From positions 3,348,001 to 3,412,000 of the forward strand of contig NZ_LR134116.1 in the NCBI RefSeq assembly GCF_900635455.1: a DNA stretch of 64,000 bases. Reading direction: 5' to 3'. The position numbers and the translations under genes are program-made. Within the stretch, counting starts at the first letter, position 1; each line of letters begins with the position of its first letter. A model generated the notes under the pieces. The model was not told where the DNA came from and made no database searches. It saw only the letters and a list, made by a program, of their open reading frames with translations. Positions 42,376 through 51,767 of the stretch are shown piece after piece. The stretch is from Yersinia intermedia. Lineage in GTDB: Bacteria; Pseudomonadota; Gammaproteobacteria; Enterobacterales; Enterobacteriaceae.

Positions 42376-42981
42376 CTTCCCTTCCTTTTACTGTTGGGAT
42401 TATTCAGTTTGCGAGCCGCCGCAACCGATACACTGTTAATTCTTGGCGATAGCTTAAGCGCCGGTTACCGCCTACCGATTGCCGAAGCATGGCCTTCACG
42501 GCTGGATAAAACATGGCAGGGAACACCGTCATTGCCGAAGGTAGTCAACGCCAGTATCAGTGGTGACACCGCCGCTCAAGGCCTGGCCCGCCTGCCCGCC
42601 TTGCTCAAACAACATCAGCCACGCTGGGTGCTGATAGAATTGGGTGCCAATGACGGACTGCGTGGTTTTCCAACGCAAGATATTCAACGGGACCTGACAC
42701 AAATTATCAATCAGATATTGGAAGCGAAAGCCCAACCTTTATTGATGCAAATCCGCATTCCGCCTAACTATGGTCGCCGTTATACTGATGCTTTCACCGC
42801 GATGTATCCACAACTGGCACAGCAATTTAACATTCCATTGGTCCCTTTCTTTATGGAAGCTGTTGCTGTGAAACCGCAGTGGATGCAGGATGATGGCTTA
42901 CACCCTAACGCAGCGGCCCAACCCTTCATCGCAGATTGGATGGCGCAACAACTCAAGCCGCTCGTTGCGATACATCAATAA
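42343..42981 (+). CDS. tesA: Multifunctional thioesterase I / protease I / lysophospholipase L1
   Basis: 212 residues from ATG 42343 (MMNFKNVFRWHLPFLLLLGL) with a cleavable signal peptide ending near AAATD. The GDSL motif ILGDSLSAGY holds the nucleophile Ser, GANDGL the oxyanion Asn, and DGLHPN the Asp-His pair. It acts in the periplasm on acyl-CoA, lysophospholipids and some esters. It is divergent from ybbA and followed by an ERIC repeat. Confidence 0.96.
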   Translation: MMNFKNVFRWHLPFLLLLGLFSLRAAATDTLLILGDSLSAGYRLPIAEAWPSRLDKTWQGTPSLPKVVNASISGDTAAQGLARLPALLKQHQPRWVLIELGANDGLRGFPTQDIQRDLTQIINQILEAKAQPLLMQIRIPPNYGRRYTDAFTAMYPQLAQQFNIPLVPFFMEAVAVKPQWMQDDGLHPNAAAQPFIADWMAQQLKPLVAIHQ

Positions 42982-42987
42982 AAGTAA

Positions 42988-43113
42988 TATACGCTAAATA
43001 ATTCAAGTTGCAGGAAGGCGGCAAGCGAGAAAATCCCGCTGAGCTTACATCAGTAAGTGATTCAGGTGATTGAGCACAGCCAACGCACATACAGCTTGAA
43101 GTATGACGGTATA
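42988..43113. repeat. ERIC repeat
   Basis: A 126-base element with ends TATACGCTAAATAATTCAAG and CTTGAAGTATGACGGTATA and the ERIC core GAGCTTACATCAGTAAGTGA. The length agrees with the known 127 bp. It fills the tesA-ybbO gap and would be transcribed as a long hairpin. Confidence 0.88.
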
Positions 43114-43154
43114 ACATTTGTTCAAACAAATAGAACCACTCACTAGGTAAAGTT

Positions 43155-43931
43155 ATGCAAAAAGCAGTCTTAATTACCGGTTGTTCCAGCGGCATTGGTC
43201 TGGTTGCGGCACAGGATTTGAAAAACAGGGGCTATCGCGTGCTGGCTGCCTGCCGTAAACCTGATGATGTGGCAAAGATGACACAATTGGGTCTGGAAGG
43301 TATTGAACTGGATTTGGATGACAGTGCCAGTGTGGAACGTGCTGCCGCGCAGGTTATCGAACTGACTGGCGGGCGCTTATACGGCCTGTTTAACAACGGT
43401 GGTTTCGGCCTGTATGGCCCGTTGCACACCATTTCACGCCAGCAGTTGGAAAAGCAGTTTTCCACCAATCTATTCGGCACCCACCAGCTCACGCAATTGC
43501 TCCTACCAGCAATGTTGCCCCACGGCGAAGGGCGTATAATTCAAACCAGTTCGGTGATGGGGTTGGTTTCTACGGCTGGTCGCGGCGCTTATGCTGCCAG
43601 CAAATATGCACTGGAAGCGTGGTCTGATGCACTACGGATGGAACTGCACGGCAGTGGTGTACATGTTTGTCTGATTGAACCCGGCCCGATCAGTACCCAT
43701 TTTACACAAAACGTAAATCAGGCCGAGGCCGATAAACCGGTCAATAATCCTGGTATCGCAAAGCGCTTTACCCTGCCCCCGCAGGCTATACTACCGAAAT
43801 TACGCCATGCGCTGGAAAGCCCGCGCCCACAATTGCGCTATCCTGTCACATTAGTGGCCCATGCTTTGACCATTCTGCGCCGCATCCTACCGGGGCGAAT
43901 GTTAGATAAAGTCCTGCGCGGCAATGCTTAA
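43155..43931 (+). CDS. ybbO: Short-chain dehydrogenase YbbO
   Basis: 258 residues of the classical SDR fold. The cofactor motif ITGCSSGIG is near residues 7-15, NNGGFG replaces NNAG, and the catalytic Ser and YAASK lie near 135-155. The C-terminus is basic and hydrophobic, possibly membrane-associated. YbbO is an NADP-dependent aldehyde reductase in E. coli. The order tesA-ybbO-cnoX is conserved. Confidence 0.94.
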   Translation: MQKAVLITGCSSGIGLVAAQDLKNRGYRVLAACRKPDDVAKMTQLGLEGIELDLDDSASVERAAAQVIELTGGRLYGLFNNGGFGLYGPLHTISRQQLEKQFSTNLFGTHQLTQLLLPAMLPHGEGRIIQTSSVMGLVSTAGRGAYAASKYALEAWSDALRMELHGSGVHVCLIEPGPISTHFTQNVNQAEADKPVNNPGIAKRFTLPPQAILPKLRHALESPRPQLRYPVTLVAHALTILRRILPGRMLDKVLRGNA

Positions 43932-44011
43932 CTGACTATCCAAAAATAGTTGGGGTTGAAGCAACATAATCTGCCCCCATCTAGTGTTAAAACGGATGAG
44001 AGAAATAATTC

Positions 44012-44866
44012 ATGCTAGCACCTACTACGATTGATATTACTGAAGCGAACCTACACCAGACCTTAGAACAATCCATGGCCGTGCCAGTATTGTTCTACTT
44101 TTGGTCCGAACGCAGCCAGCATTGCCTGCAACTGACGCCAGTGCTGGATAAACTGGCCGCAGAGTATGCTGGTCAATTTATTCTGGCTCGTGTCGACTGC
44201 GATGCAGAGCAGATGGTGGCATCACAGTTTGGTTTACGCTCAATTCCGGCGGTTTATCTGTTTAAAGACGGTCAACCGGTTGATGGCTTCCAAGGGCCAC
44301 AACCAGAAGAGGTTATCCGCGAACTGTTGCAACGGGTACTGCCGAAACCTGAAGAGTTGAAAGTTGCCGAAGCCGTGCAATTGTTAAGTGAAGGCAACGT
44401 ACAAGAAGCGCTGCCACTGTTGAAAGACGCCTGGGCGCTGAGTGGGCAAAACAGTGAAATTGGCCTGCAACTGGCTGAAGTACAAATCCAGTTGAACCGC
44501 AGTGAAGATGCTGAAGCGGTGCTGGCAACCATTCCACTGCAAGACCGTGATACCCGCTATCAAGGCCTGATTGCTCAGATTGAGTTACTCAAACAAGCGG
44601 CTGACACCCCAGAGATCCAACAGTTACAACAGCAACTGACTGAACAGCCTGACAACGTCGAACTAGCGGTTCAATTAGCGCTGCAACTGCATCAGGTTGG
44701 CCGCAATGAAGAAGCTTTAGAGCTGTTACTGAGCCATCTGAAGAAAGATCTGGCTGCGGCCAATGGCACTGCACGTAAGACACTCATGGATATTCTGGCC
44801 GCATTAGGCACCGGCGATGCACTGGCAGCCAAATATCGCCGCCAACTTTATTCATTGCTGTACTGA
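44012..44866 (+). CDS. cnoX: Thioredoxin-fold chaperedoxin CnoX (YbbN)
   Basis: 284 residues: a thioredoxin domain (about 1-110) in which the CXXC is replaced by SQHC ([11 protein letters not shown]), then a TPR region of helical repeats to the end ([11 protein letters not shown]). In E. coli it holds proteins under chlorine stress and passes them to GroEL and DnaK. It starts at ATG 44012 after a GAGAGAAAT site and is followed by a terminator. Confidence 0.95.
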   Translation: MLAPTTIDITEANLHQTLEQSMAVPVLFYFWSERSQHCLQLTPVLDKLAAEYAGQFILARVDCDAEQMVASQFGLRSIPAVYLFKDGQPVDGFQGPQPEEVIRELLQRVLPKPEELKVAEAVQLLSEGNVQEALPLLKDAWALSGQNSEIGLQLAEVQIQLNRSEDAEAVLATIPLQDRDTRYQGLIAQIELLKQAADTPEIQQLQQQLTEQPDNVELAVQLALQLHQVGRNEEALELLLSHLKKDLAAANGTARKTLMDILAALGTGDALAAKYRRQLYSLLY

Positions 44867-44915
44867 CCGCGAATTTTAATCGCCATGGCTTTTGGGGCGA
44901 TCTCCTTATTTGCTG

Positions 44916-44942
44916 CTGCGCGGGATCATCTCGCGCAGTTTT
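44916..44942 (+). terminator. Terminator after cnoX
   Basis: CTGCGCG-GGATCATCT-CGCGCAG is followed by TTTTA, about 50 bases past the cnoX stop. It separates this gene from the qmcA-ybbJ unit. Confidence 0.8.
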
Positions 44943-45060
44943 ACTCTGCGACAACCTTACTTTTCCTCATTTACATGCTTTTACCGGCCATTCGTTAGGC
45001 ATTTAGCGCCCCGTCACGTAATATTAAGAAACAAATATTATTGCTGACAGGAAGTTAAAT

Positions 45061-45975
45061 ATGTTTACGGTCATCCCTGTTCTTATCGTTGTTGCACTGA
45101 TTGTGGTGTTTTCCTCAATCAAAATCGTTCCACAAGGTTTTCAGTGGACTGTCGAGCGTTTTGGCCGTTATACCAAAACCCTGATGCCAGGCTTGAACAT
45201 CGTTGTGCCATTTATGGATCGTGTTGGTCGTAAAATCAATATGATGGAACAAGTCTTGGATATCCCATCCCAAGAGATCATTTCCCGCGATAACGCCAAC
45301 GTGGCGATTGATGCCGTCTGCTTTATCCAGGTTATTGACCCGGTAAAAGCAGCGTATGAAGTCAGCAATTTGGAATCGGCCATCATCAATTTGACCATGA
45401 CCAACTTCCGTACTGTTTTAGGTTCCATGGAGCTGGATGAAATGTTGTCCCAACGTGACAACATCAACGGCCGCCTGCTGCATATTGTGGATGAAGCCAC
45501 CAACCCGTGGGGCATTAAAGTTACCCGAATTGAAGTCCGTGACGTGCGCCCACCGGCTGAACTGATTTCTGCGATGAATGCTCAGATGAAAGCGGAACGT
45601 ACTAAACGTGCTGATATTCTGGAAGCCGAAGGGGTTCGTCAGGCCGCAATTTTGCGTGCTGAAGGTGAGAAGCAATCACAGATTCTGAAAGCTGAAGGTG
45701 AGCGTCAATCCGCATTCTTGCAGGCAGAAGCCCGTGAGCGTGGCGCTGAAGCTGAAGCCCAAGCCACCCGAATGGTTTCTGAGGCTATTGCTGCCGGTGA
45801 CATTCAAGCCATTAACTACTTTGTGGCACAGAAATATACCGACGCACTGCAACACATCGGCTCCGCTAATAACAGCAAAGTCATTATGATGCCGCTAGAA
45901 GCTAGCAGCCTGATGGGCGCTATCGGCGGGATTGCCGAACTGATTGGCGAGAGTAAAAACAGCCGAGGTAAATAA
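45061..45975 (+). CDS. qmcA: SPFH-domain membrane protein QmcA
   Basis: 304 residues with an N-terminal membrane segment (about 2-20), an SPFH/band 7 domain ([20 protein letters not shown]) and a long alanine-glutamate coiled coil ([20 protein letters not shown]). It is a stomatin-like membrane scaffold linked to FtsH quality control in E. coli. ybbJ follows after two bases. A GACAGGAAG ribosome site precedes the start. Confidence 0.95.
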   Translation: MFTVIPVLIVVALIVVFSSIKIVPQGFQWTVERFGRYTKTLMPGLNIVVPFMDRVGRKINMMEQVLDIPSQEIISRDNANVAIDAVCFIQVIDPVKAAYEVSNLESAIINLTMTNFRTVLGSMELDEMLSQRDNINGRLLHIVDEATNPWGIKVTRIEVRDVRPPAELISAMNAQMKAERTKRADILEAEGVRQAAILRAEGEKQSQILKAEGERQSAFLQAEARERGAEAEAQATRMVSEAIAAGDIQAINYFVAQKYTDALQHIGSANNSKVIMMPLEASSLMGAIGGIAELIGESKNSRGK

Positions 45976-45977
45976 CC

Positions 45978-46427
45978 ATGCTGGAGGAAATTGCCGCGAA
46001 TCCAAGTTGGTTTTGGCTATCTCTCGGCGGGCTGTTACTGGCCGCTGAGATGCTAGGTGCCAGTGGTTATATGCTGTGGAGCGGCGTTGCCGCCGTAGTC
46101 GTGGGCGCGTTAGTCTGGCTATTTCCCTTTAGCTGGGAGATGCAAGGCGTGCTATTTTCCGTCCTGACAGTGGTCGCTGCATTCCTGTGGTGGTACTGGC
46201 TGAGTAAACGCACCAAACCACAACCTGCGATGTTGAATCAACGTACTCATCAGTTATTGGGTACGCGGGCAACATTGACCGAACCGACCATTGATGGTTT
46301 TGGTCGCATGCGGGTTGGCGACAGTAGTTGGCGTATTTATTGCGCGACCGAGCTAAGTATTGGTACCGAAGTTGAAGTGATATTAGTGGAAGGCAATACC
46401 TTGCATGTCCGCGCCATCCATCACTGA
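45978..46427 (+). CDS. ybbJ: NfeD-family membrane protein YbbJ
   Basis: 149 residues: two or three N-terminal membrane helices (about 12-75), then a C-terminal OB-fold (LGTRATLTEPTIDGFGRMRV). NfeD proteins partner with SPFH proteins, and the neighbouring qmcA fits this. It ends at a hairpin facing cueR. Confidence 0.92.
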   Translation: MLEEIAANPSWFWLSLGGLLLAAEMLGASGYMLWSGVAAVVVGALVWLFPFSWEMQGVLFSVLTVVAAFLWWYWLSKRTKPQPAMLNQRTHQLLGTRATLTEPTIDGFGRMRVGDSSWRIYCATELSIGTEVEVILVEGNTLHVRAIHH

Positions 46428-46460
46428 TACCTATATCATCATAAGTAGCATATTGACCGG

Positions 46461-46483
46461 CAGGCCGTCAGTTGAGCGGCCTG
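46461..46483. terminator. Hairpin between ybbJ and cueR
   Basis: CAGGCCG-TCAGTTGAG-CGGCCTG forms a 7-bp stem between convergent genes. There is no T run, so termination strength is uncertain. Confidence 0.5.
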
Positions 46484-46487
46484 TCAG

Positions 46488-46964
46488 TTAACTAACTGTC
46501 TCTTGTTTACTCACAACCTTCCGTTTAATGGCAACGTTCTTCTTATTATCAACAACCTGCTTATCTGCCGAGTGGCAACATCCCGACAGATTATTGATAA
46601 TCGGGCAATCAGCGCCATCATCCCCAGGGCACTCATCTGCCAGTGCTAGCAAGCGCAAGCGCATCTGATTAAGATCATCAATATGTTGCTCAATTTCCGC
46701 TACCTTTAGCAGCGTCGCCGCTTTCACATCCGCGCTGTGGCGGGCCGGATTATGAAATAATGCCAGTAGCTCACGGCATTCATCCAGTGTAAAACCAACC
46801 TGTCGCGCCTGACGTAACAGTGTTAACTCTTCAATGTGTTTGGCACTGTAGCTGCGATAACCGTTATCGGTGCGGATCGGCGGCGTTACCAGTTTTTTTT
46901 CTTCGTAGAAACGAATGGCTTTGCTGGTTAAGCCGGTTTTTTTTGCGACATCGCTTATGTTCAT
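46488..46964 (-). CDS. cueR: Copper-responsive MerR-type activator
   Basis: 158 residues, longer than the 135 of E. coli CueR. The N-terminal winged helix ([20 protein letters not shown]) and dimer helix are conserved. The Cu(I) ligands are the two Cys of [13 protein letters not shown] basic C-terminal extension after SGCCHS adds about 20 residues ([15 protein letters not shown]) with no known role. It is divergent from copA, and the operator lies just 9 bases from its start. Confidence 0.94.
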   Translation of the reverse strand: MNISDVAKKTGLTSKAIRFYEEKKLVTPPIRTDNGYRSYSAKHIEELTLLRQARQVGFTLDECRELLALFHNPARHSADVKAATLLKVAEIEQHIDDLNQMRLRLLALADECPGDDGADCPIINNLSGCCHSADKQVVDNKKNVAIKRKVVSKQETVS

Positions 46965-46972
46965 ATTTCCCC

Positions 46973-47003
46973 TTGACCTTCCCCTTGCTGGAAGGTTTAA
47001 CCT
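46973..47003 (+). promoter_or_regulatory. copA promoter with CueR operator
   Basis: TTGACC and TAACCT are separated by 19 bases containing CCTTCCCCTTGCTGGAAGG, an imperfect dyad. The overlong spacer is characteristic of MerR-type activation and matches the E. coli copA promoter as I recall it. The element points towards copA and implies a leader of about 160 bases. It also overlaps the cueR 5' region, so autoregulation is likely. Confidence 0.88.
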
Positions 47004-47171
47004 CCATAATTAGTGAAAATAACGATGTCAGTCAAGCGGAATAAAATCTGTACAGCGTAAAGTTGCGGAGCAGTCCATTATCACCGCAGATAAGCGATGT
47101 GACTGGGATTACCAACTAAACTTATCCCGACGAAATTAACGGATAAGTGGTTACTCGATAAGGGGTTAATT

Positions 47172-49913
47172 ATGTTGCAAACCACAGTCTTGGCCTTGCA
47201 TGGCCTTTCCTGTATGAATTGTGCCAAACGAGTGAAAACTGCGTTAGAAAGCCGTGAAGATATTCATCATGCTGAAGTCGATGTCAACTACGCCAAAGTG
47301 ACCGGTGAAGCCGATATCAATACGTTGATTGATACCGTCAAGCAAGCCGGTTATCAGGCAGAAGAAGCCCAAACACCCGATACACAATTACAGCTCTCAG
47401 GCTTAAGTTGCGGTCATTGTACTGAAGCTACACGCAAAGCGCTGGAAGCCGTTCCCGGTGTGATTGCCGCCGTGGTAAGTGTGGATAGCGCTAAAGTGTA
47501 TGGCAAAGCAGATCCACAGGTGCTAATTAGCGCAGTGGAACAGGCGGGTTATCACGCCGCACTGTCAGGTGCCCTATCCCCAAAAACTGAGCCGCTGACT
47601 CACTCAGCCCCATCTCAGCCGGAATATCAGGCAGCGGCCTCTTCAACCATTCCGGCAGTAACAAGTGATATTAATGCTAAACCAACCACAGTGGCGGATA
47701 TCGATAGCGTCCAGTTATTACTAACCGGAATGAGCTGTGCCAGTTGTGTATCCAAAGTACAACATGCTCTGGAAGGGGTTGATGGGGTTGAGGTTGCGCG
47801 TGTCAATTTGGCGGAACGTAGCGCGTTAGTCACCGGTACCCCAAGTAATGACGCCTTAATCGCAGCCGTCAAAAATGCCGGTTATGGCGCGGAAATTATT
47901 GAAGACGAAGGCGAGCGCCGCGCACGTCAGCAACAGATGTCCCAAGCCAGTATGAAGCGCTTCCAATGGCAAGCAGCGCTGGGCCTGCTGCTGGGTATCC
48001 CACTGATGGGATGGGGGTTATTTGGCGGCAGTATGACGCTAACCCCCGAAACCCAGACACCGTGGCTTATTGTCGGGGTTATTACTCTGCTGGTGATGAT
48101 ATTTGCAGGTGGACATTTTTATCGCAACGCCTGGGTCAGCCTGAAAAATGGCAGTGCCACCATGGATACCTTAGTGGCGCTAGGTACTGGGGCGGCATGG
48201 CTTTATTCCATCACGGTGAATATCTGGCCAGATGTTTTCCCGATGGAAGCGCGCCATCTTTATTACGAAGCCAGTGCCATGATCATCGGTTTGATTAACC
48301 TTGGTCATGCGATGGAACAACGTGCCAGACAGCGCTCATCCAATGCGTTGGAGCGATTGCTGGATCTGGCACCACCAACAGCACGATGGGTGTCTGACGA
48401 AGGCGAGCAAGTGATCCCTTTGGCTGAGGTCCAATTAGGCATGACTTTGCGCCTGACTACCGGTGACCGTGTACCGGTTGATGGTGAAATTGTGCAAGGC
48501 GAAGTGTGGATGGACGAAGCCATGCTGACCGGCGAACCTATCCCTCAACAAAAATCAGCAGGTGATGTGGTACATGCGGGTACCCAAGTACAGGATGGGT
48601 CAGTACTGTTCCGCGCCAATGCCATTGGTAGCCAAACCACACTGGCGCGTATCATCAAACTGGTTCGTCAGGCGCAAAGCAGTAAACCAGAAATCGGCAA
48701 ATTGGCGGACCGAATCTCTGCAGTATTTGTACCAACCGTGGTGGCAATTGCTGTTATCGCCGGGCTGATTTGGTATTTCCTCGGGCCACAACCTCAGTTG
48801 GTGTACACCCTGGTGGTCGCTACCACGGTGCTCATTATTGCTTGTCCCTGCGCGCTGGGGCTGGCGACGCCGATGTCTATCATTTCTGGCGTCGGGCGGG
48901 CGGCCGAGTTTGGTGTTTTGGTTCGTGATGCCGATGCGTTGCAGCAAGCCAGTAATCTCGATACGTTGGTGTTCGACAAAACCGGCACGCTAACAGAAGG
49001 TCACCCGCAAGTGGTGGCAATTCATACCTTTAACGGTGTCAGTGAACAACAAGCGCTGGAATGGGCCGCAGCACTAGAAACTGGCTCTAATCACCCATTG
49101 GCTCGTGCTATTTTGCAACGTGCCGAAGGGCTGACGCTGGCTACAGTTAGTCAGTTCCGCACCTTACGCGGCTTGGGTGTCAGTGGTGAAGTTGACGGCA
49201 TTCCGCTGTTGCTAGGGAACAACCGTCTGCTGGAGGAGCAGAGCATTGATACCCGTGAGTTGCAATCGCTCATGCAGCAGCAAGCCGAAAGTGGTGCCAC
49301 TCCGGTTATTCTCACCGCGATGGGTAAACCCGCGGCATTGCTGTCGATCCGCGACCCACTGCGCAGCGACAGTGTCAGCGCGCTGCAACGATTGCATAAG
49401 CTGGGATACAGCCTGGTGATGTTAACCGGTGATAACCCTATTACCGCCAATGCCATTGCCAAAGAAGCCGGTATTGATCAGGTGATCGCGGGTGTGTTGC
49501 CGGAGGGTAAAGCTGAGGCTATCAAGCAACTGCAAGCCGCCGGGCACAAAGTGGCCATGATTGGCGATGGTATCAATGATGCCCCCGCACTGGCACAAGC
49601 TGATGTTGGAATTGCCATGGGCGGTGGTAGTGATATCGCAATTGAAACTGCGGCTATCACGTTGATGCGCCACAGCCTGCATGGGGTGGCGGATGCTGTT
49701 GAACTTTCCAAAGCAACATTGCGTAATATGAAGCAAAACCTATTGGGTGCTTTTTTCTACAACGCATTGGGTATTCCGATTGCAGCGGGTATTCTGTTCC
49801 CGTTCACCGGAACATTACTTAGCCCGGTGGTAGCTGGAGCGGCTATGGCGCTGTCATCCATTACCGTGGTCAGCAACGCTAACCGTTTGCTGCGCTTTAA
49901 ACCGAAGCAATAA
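47172..49913 (+). CDS. copA: Copper-exporting P1B-type ATPase
   Basis: 913 residues, against 834 in E. coli. Three N-terminal heavy-metal domains are visible: GLSCMNC, GLSCGHC and GMSCASC. Domains two and three are joined by a linker of about 40 residues rich in Ser, Thr and Ala. The P-type core follows: [14 protein letters not shown] in the metal channel, DKTGT with the phosphorylated Asp, and [10 protein letters not shown]. It exports Cu(I) to the periplasm. The extra domain is the main difference from E. coli. Confidence 0.96.
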   Translation: MLQTTVLALHGLSCMNCAKRVKTALESREDIHHAEVDVNYAKVTGEADINTLIDTVKQAGYQAEEAQTPDTQLQLSGLSCGHCTEATRKALEAVPGVIAAVVSVDSAKVYGKADPQVLISAVEQAGYHAALSGALSPKTEPLTHSAPSQPEYQAAASSTIPAVTSDINAKPTTVADIDSVQLLLTGMSCASCVSKVQHALEGVDGVEVARVNLAERSALVTGTPSNDALIAAVKNAGYGAEIIEDEGERRARQQQMSQASMKRFQWQAALGLLLGIPLMGWGLFGGSMTLTPETQTPWLIVGVITLLVMIFAGGHFYRNAWVSLKNGSATMDTLVALGTGAAWLYSITVNIWPDVFPMEARHLYYEASAMIIGLINLGHAMEQRARQRSSNALERLLDLAPPTARWVSDEGEQVIPLAEVQLGMTLRLTTGDRVPVDGEIVQGEVWMDEAMLTGEPIPQQKSAGDVVHAGTQVQDGSVLFRANAIGSQTTLARIIKLVRQAQSSKPEIGKLADRISAVFVPTVVAIAVIAGLIWYFLGPQPQLVYTLVVATTVLIIACPCALGLATPMSIISGVGRAAEFGVLVRDADALQQASNLDTLVFDKTGTLTEGHPQVVAIHTFNGVSEQQALEWAAALETGSNHPLARAILQRAEGLTLATVSQFRTLRGLGVSGEVDGIPLLLGNNRLLEEQSIDTRELQSLMQQQAESGATPVILTAMGKPAALLSIRDPLRSDSVSALQRLHKLGYSLVMLTGDNPITANAIAKEAGIDQVIAGVLPEGKAEAIKQLQAAGHKVAMIGDGINDAPALAQADVGIAMGGGSDIAIETAAITLMRHSLHGVADAVELSKATLRNMKQNLLGAFFYNALGIPIAAGILFPFTGTLLSPVVAGAAMALSSITVVSNANRLLRFKPKQ

Positions 49914-49923
49914 GCGCGCCCAA

Positions 49924-50018
49924 TAGACTCAAAGTCATTGGCGTTGCAGGTAGGCCCACGGATGGGCCAAGTAACTAACGCAGCTAACAACCCTGCGGCT
50001 TCAAGTACAAAGAGTATA
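49924..50018. repeat. ERIC-like repeat, internally shortened
   Basis: The ends AGACTCAAAGTCATTGGCGT and CTTCAAGTACAAAGAGTATA match the other ERIC-like elements, but the central GAGCTTAC core is missing. GGCCCACGGATGGGCC forms an internal hairpin. It lies directly after copA and may act as its terminator. Confidence 0.6.
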
Positions 50019-50093
50019 ACCTAATGGCGCACAATACTTTCATGTGCGCCATTTAGCGTTTAGCATGTTAAAAAATGCTAAAAAGGGAACCCC

Positions 50094-50909
50094 ATGGATA
50101 TGGGCCAATTATTACGCCGCATTGCAAAATTTCTCGGTATCCTGACACCGGCGACCTACCCTTATCCGGCGTTGGATATCACCTTACCCGGCGAACGCCA
50201 CTTCCATATGGTTGGCAGCATTCATATGGGGACCGAGGGCATGTTCCCCCTCCCCCACGAGTTGCTGAATAAATTGAATCAGGCTGATGCCCTTATCGTC
50301 GAAGCGGATATCACCGATGCCTCCTCACCTTTTGGTAACGATACCCTTAGCGAACCATTAATCGATAGATTACCTGAGGAGCCATATCAGCAATTGCTAC
50401 AGCGCTGCGAAGAGCTGAGCACGGATCCGCACACGATGGCCTTTCTACCGGCATGGCAGGTTGCCTTGATGCTACAGGCTCGCCAGGCTCAACGCTTGGG
50501 GTTGCGCGGGGAGTACGGCATCGATTATCAATTATTGAAAGCGGCAGCAGCGCAACAAAAAAGAGTTATTGAGCTGGAAGGAACACAAATGCAGCTCGAT
50601 TTACTGGAGACATTACCTGATAACGGTATGTCTTTGCTGCTTGATACACTAACCCATTGGCACACCAACGCACGCCTGCTACAAACCATGATTGGCTGGT
50701 GGCTAGAGCATCACCCAGCCAATAACCTAACTACACTGGCGCCAACCTTTAGCCAAAACCTATACGACGTACTGATGATTCAACGAAATAAACGCTGGCA
50801 ACAGCAGCTCGAACAGTTACCCACCGGGCGTTATGTGGTTGCAGTAGGTGCACTGCATCTGTATGGCGAGGGCAATCTTCCTGATTTGTTGCAACCCGGC
50901 GTACAGTAA
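50094..50909 (+). CDS. TraB/GumN family protein
   Basis: 271 residues with the family motifs: VGSIHMGTEGM near the N-terminus, an acidic VEADI strand and VGALHLYGEGNL near the end. No signal peptide is obvious; E. coli YbaP, the likely counterpart, is similar in place. The family is distantly related to Tiki-type metalloproteases and its function is not settled. AAAGGGAACC precedes the ATG. Confidence 0.85.
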   Translation: MDMGQLLRRIAKFLGILTPATYPYPALDITLPGERHFHMVGSIHMGTEGMFPLPHELLNKLNQADALIVEADITDASSPFGNDTLSEPLIDRLPEEPYQQLLQRCEELSTDPHTMAFLPAWQVALMLQARQAQRLGLRGEYGIDYQLLKAAAAQQKRVIELEGTQMQLDLLETLPDNGMSLLLDTLTHWHTNARLLQTMIGWWLEHHPANNLTTLAPTFSQNLYDVLMIQRNKRWQQQLEQLPTGRYVVAVGALHLYGEGNLPDLLQPGVQ

Positions 50910-50922
50910 TCACAAATAAAAG

Positions 50923-50951
50923 TAAAAAAAAGGCCGATATCGCTATCGGCC
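50923..50951 (-). terminator. Hairpin after the TraB-like gene
   Basis: GGCCGATA-TCGC-TATCGGCC is a perfect 8-bp stem preceded by eight A residues on the plus strand, so the T run is only on the minus strand. It may be a weak stop for the plus-strand gene or an mRNA 3' end. Confidence 0.5.
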
Positions 50952-51188
50952 AGTCAAAGAGGAATTTTCATTATTTTAGTTATTAAGCGCCCACACTCCT
51001 TGCGGATAATATGAGCTGCAGGTACAGGGTAGCAACCTCACGATTAGATTAGCAACTTACATTCATCATGACTCAAGCAACTCATCATAATGACCTTGAT
51101 TTTATTAGGTTAATTTTAACCCTACCGCAATAATTGGGTGTAGGATAATCCACTGGAATGAATTTTCATTTTTAATTGGACGTTTATT

Positions 51189-51668
51189 ATGACCCCCGCA
51201 GTCGTTTTGCTGGAAAAACAAAAAGTTCCGTTCACATTGCACGCTTATCACCATGACGCAGCAGAAACTAACTTTGGCGATGAAGCCGTTAAAAAGTTGG
51301 GGCTTAATGCCGATCAGGTTTATAAAACCTTGCTGGTCGCCTTGAATGGTGACGCCAAAAATCTGGCGGTTGCCGTTACCCCCGTCGCCACTCAGCTTGA
51401 TCTGAAAAAGGTGGCTCGTGCTTTAGGTGCCAAAAAGGCGGAGATGGCTGACCCACAATTGGCGCAGCGCACCACCGGTTATTTAGTCGGTGGTATCAGT
51501 CCATTAGGGCAGAAAAAGCGCTTGCCAACAGTGATCGATAGCCCGGCACAGACGTATGCCACTATATTTGTTTCCGGTGGCAAGCGGGGTTTAGATATTG
51601 AATTGGCAGCAGCAGATTTATGCCAGTTGCTACAAGGCAGCTTTGCCGATATTGCCAAACGGGATTAG
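51189..51668 (+). CDS. ybaK: Cys-tRNA(Pro)/Cys-tRNA(Cys) deacylase
   Basis: 159 residues of the YbaK/EbsC editing family ([20 protein letters not shown], with the catalytic-region Lys in DQVYKTLLV and [19 protein letters not shown]). It hydrolyses mischarged Cys-tRNA(Pro) formed by ProRS. It converges with ushA across a strong hairpin. Confidence 0.96.
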   Translation: MTPAVVLLEKQKVPFTLHAYHHDAAETNFGDEAVKKLGLNADQVYKTLLVALNGDAKNLAVAVTPVATQLDLKKVARALGAKKAEMADPQLAQRTTGYLVGGISPLGQKKRLPTVIDSPAQTYATIFVSGGKRGLDIELAAADLCQLLQGSFADIAKRD

Positions 51669-51727
51669 TTGATTTATTGCATGACAGACCCGTAGCGCGC
51701 TGCACACATATCGCGCGCAAATCACCA

Positions 51728-51755
51728 GAAGCCTCCACTGCCAAATGGAGGCTTC
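51728..51755. terminator. Bidirectional terminator between ybaK and ushA
   Basis: GAAGCCTCCA and TGGAGGCTTC form a perfect 10-bp stem around an 8-base loop between converging genes. Confidence 0.8.
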
Positions 51756-51767
51756 CAGCTTCACGCC

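Noticed and set aside
47370..47400. Possible CopA(Z)-type frameshift site after the first metal-binding domain of copA
   Set aside because: CCCAAAC occurs near the right place, but its codon phase (GCC CAA ACA) does not fit a -1 slip heptamer, and I saw no good alternative.
50075..50272. Plus-strand frame overlapping the start of the TraB-like gene
   Set aside because: It is in a different frame from the gene with conserved motifs and has no family pattern.
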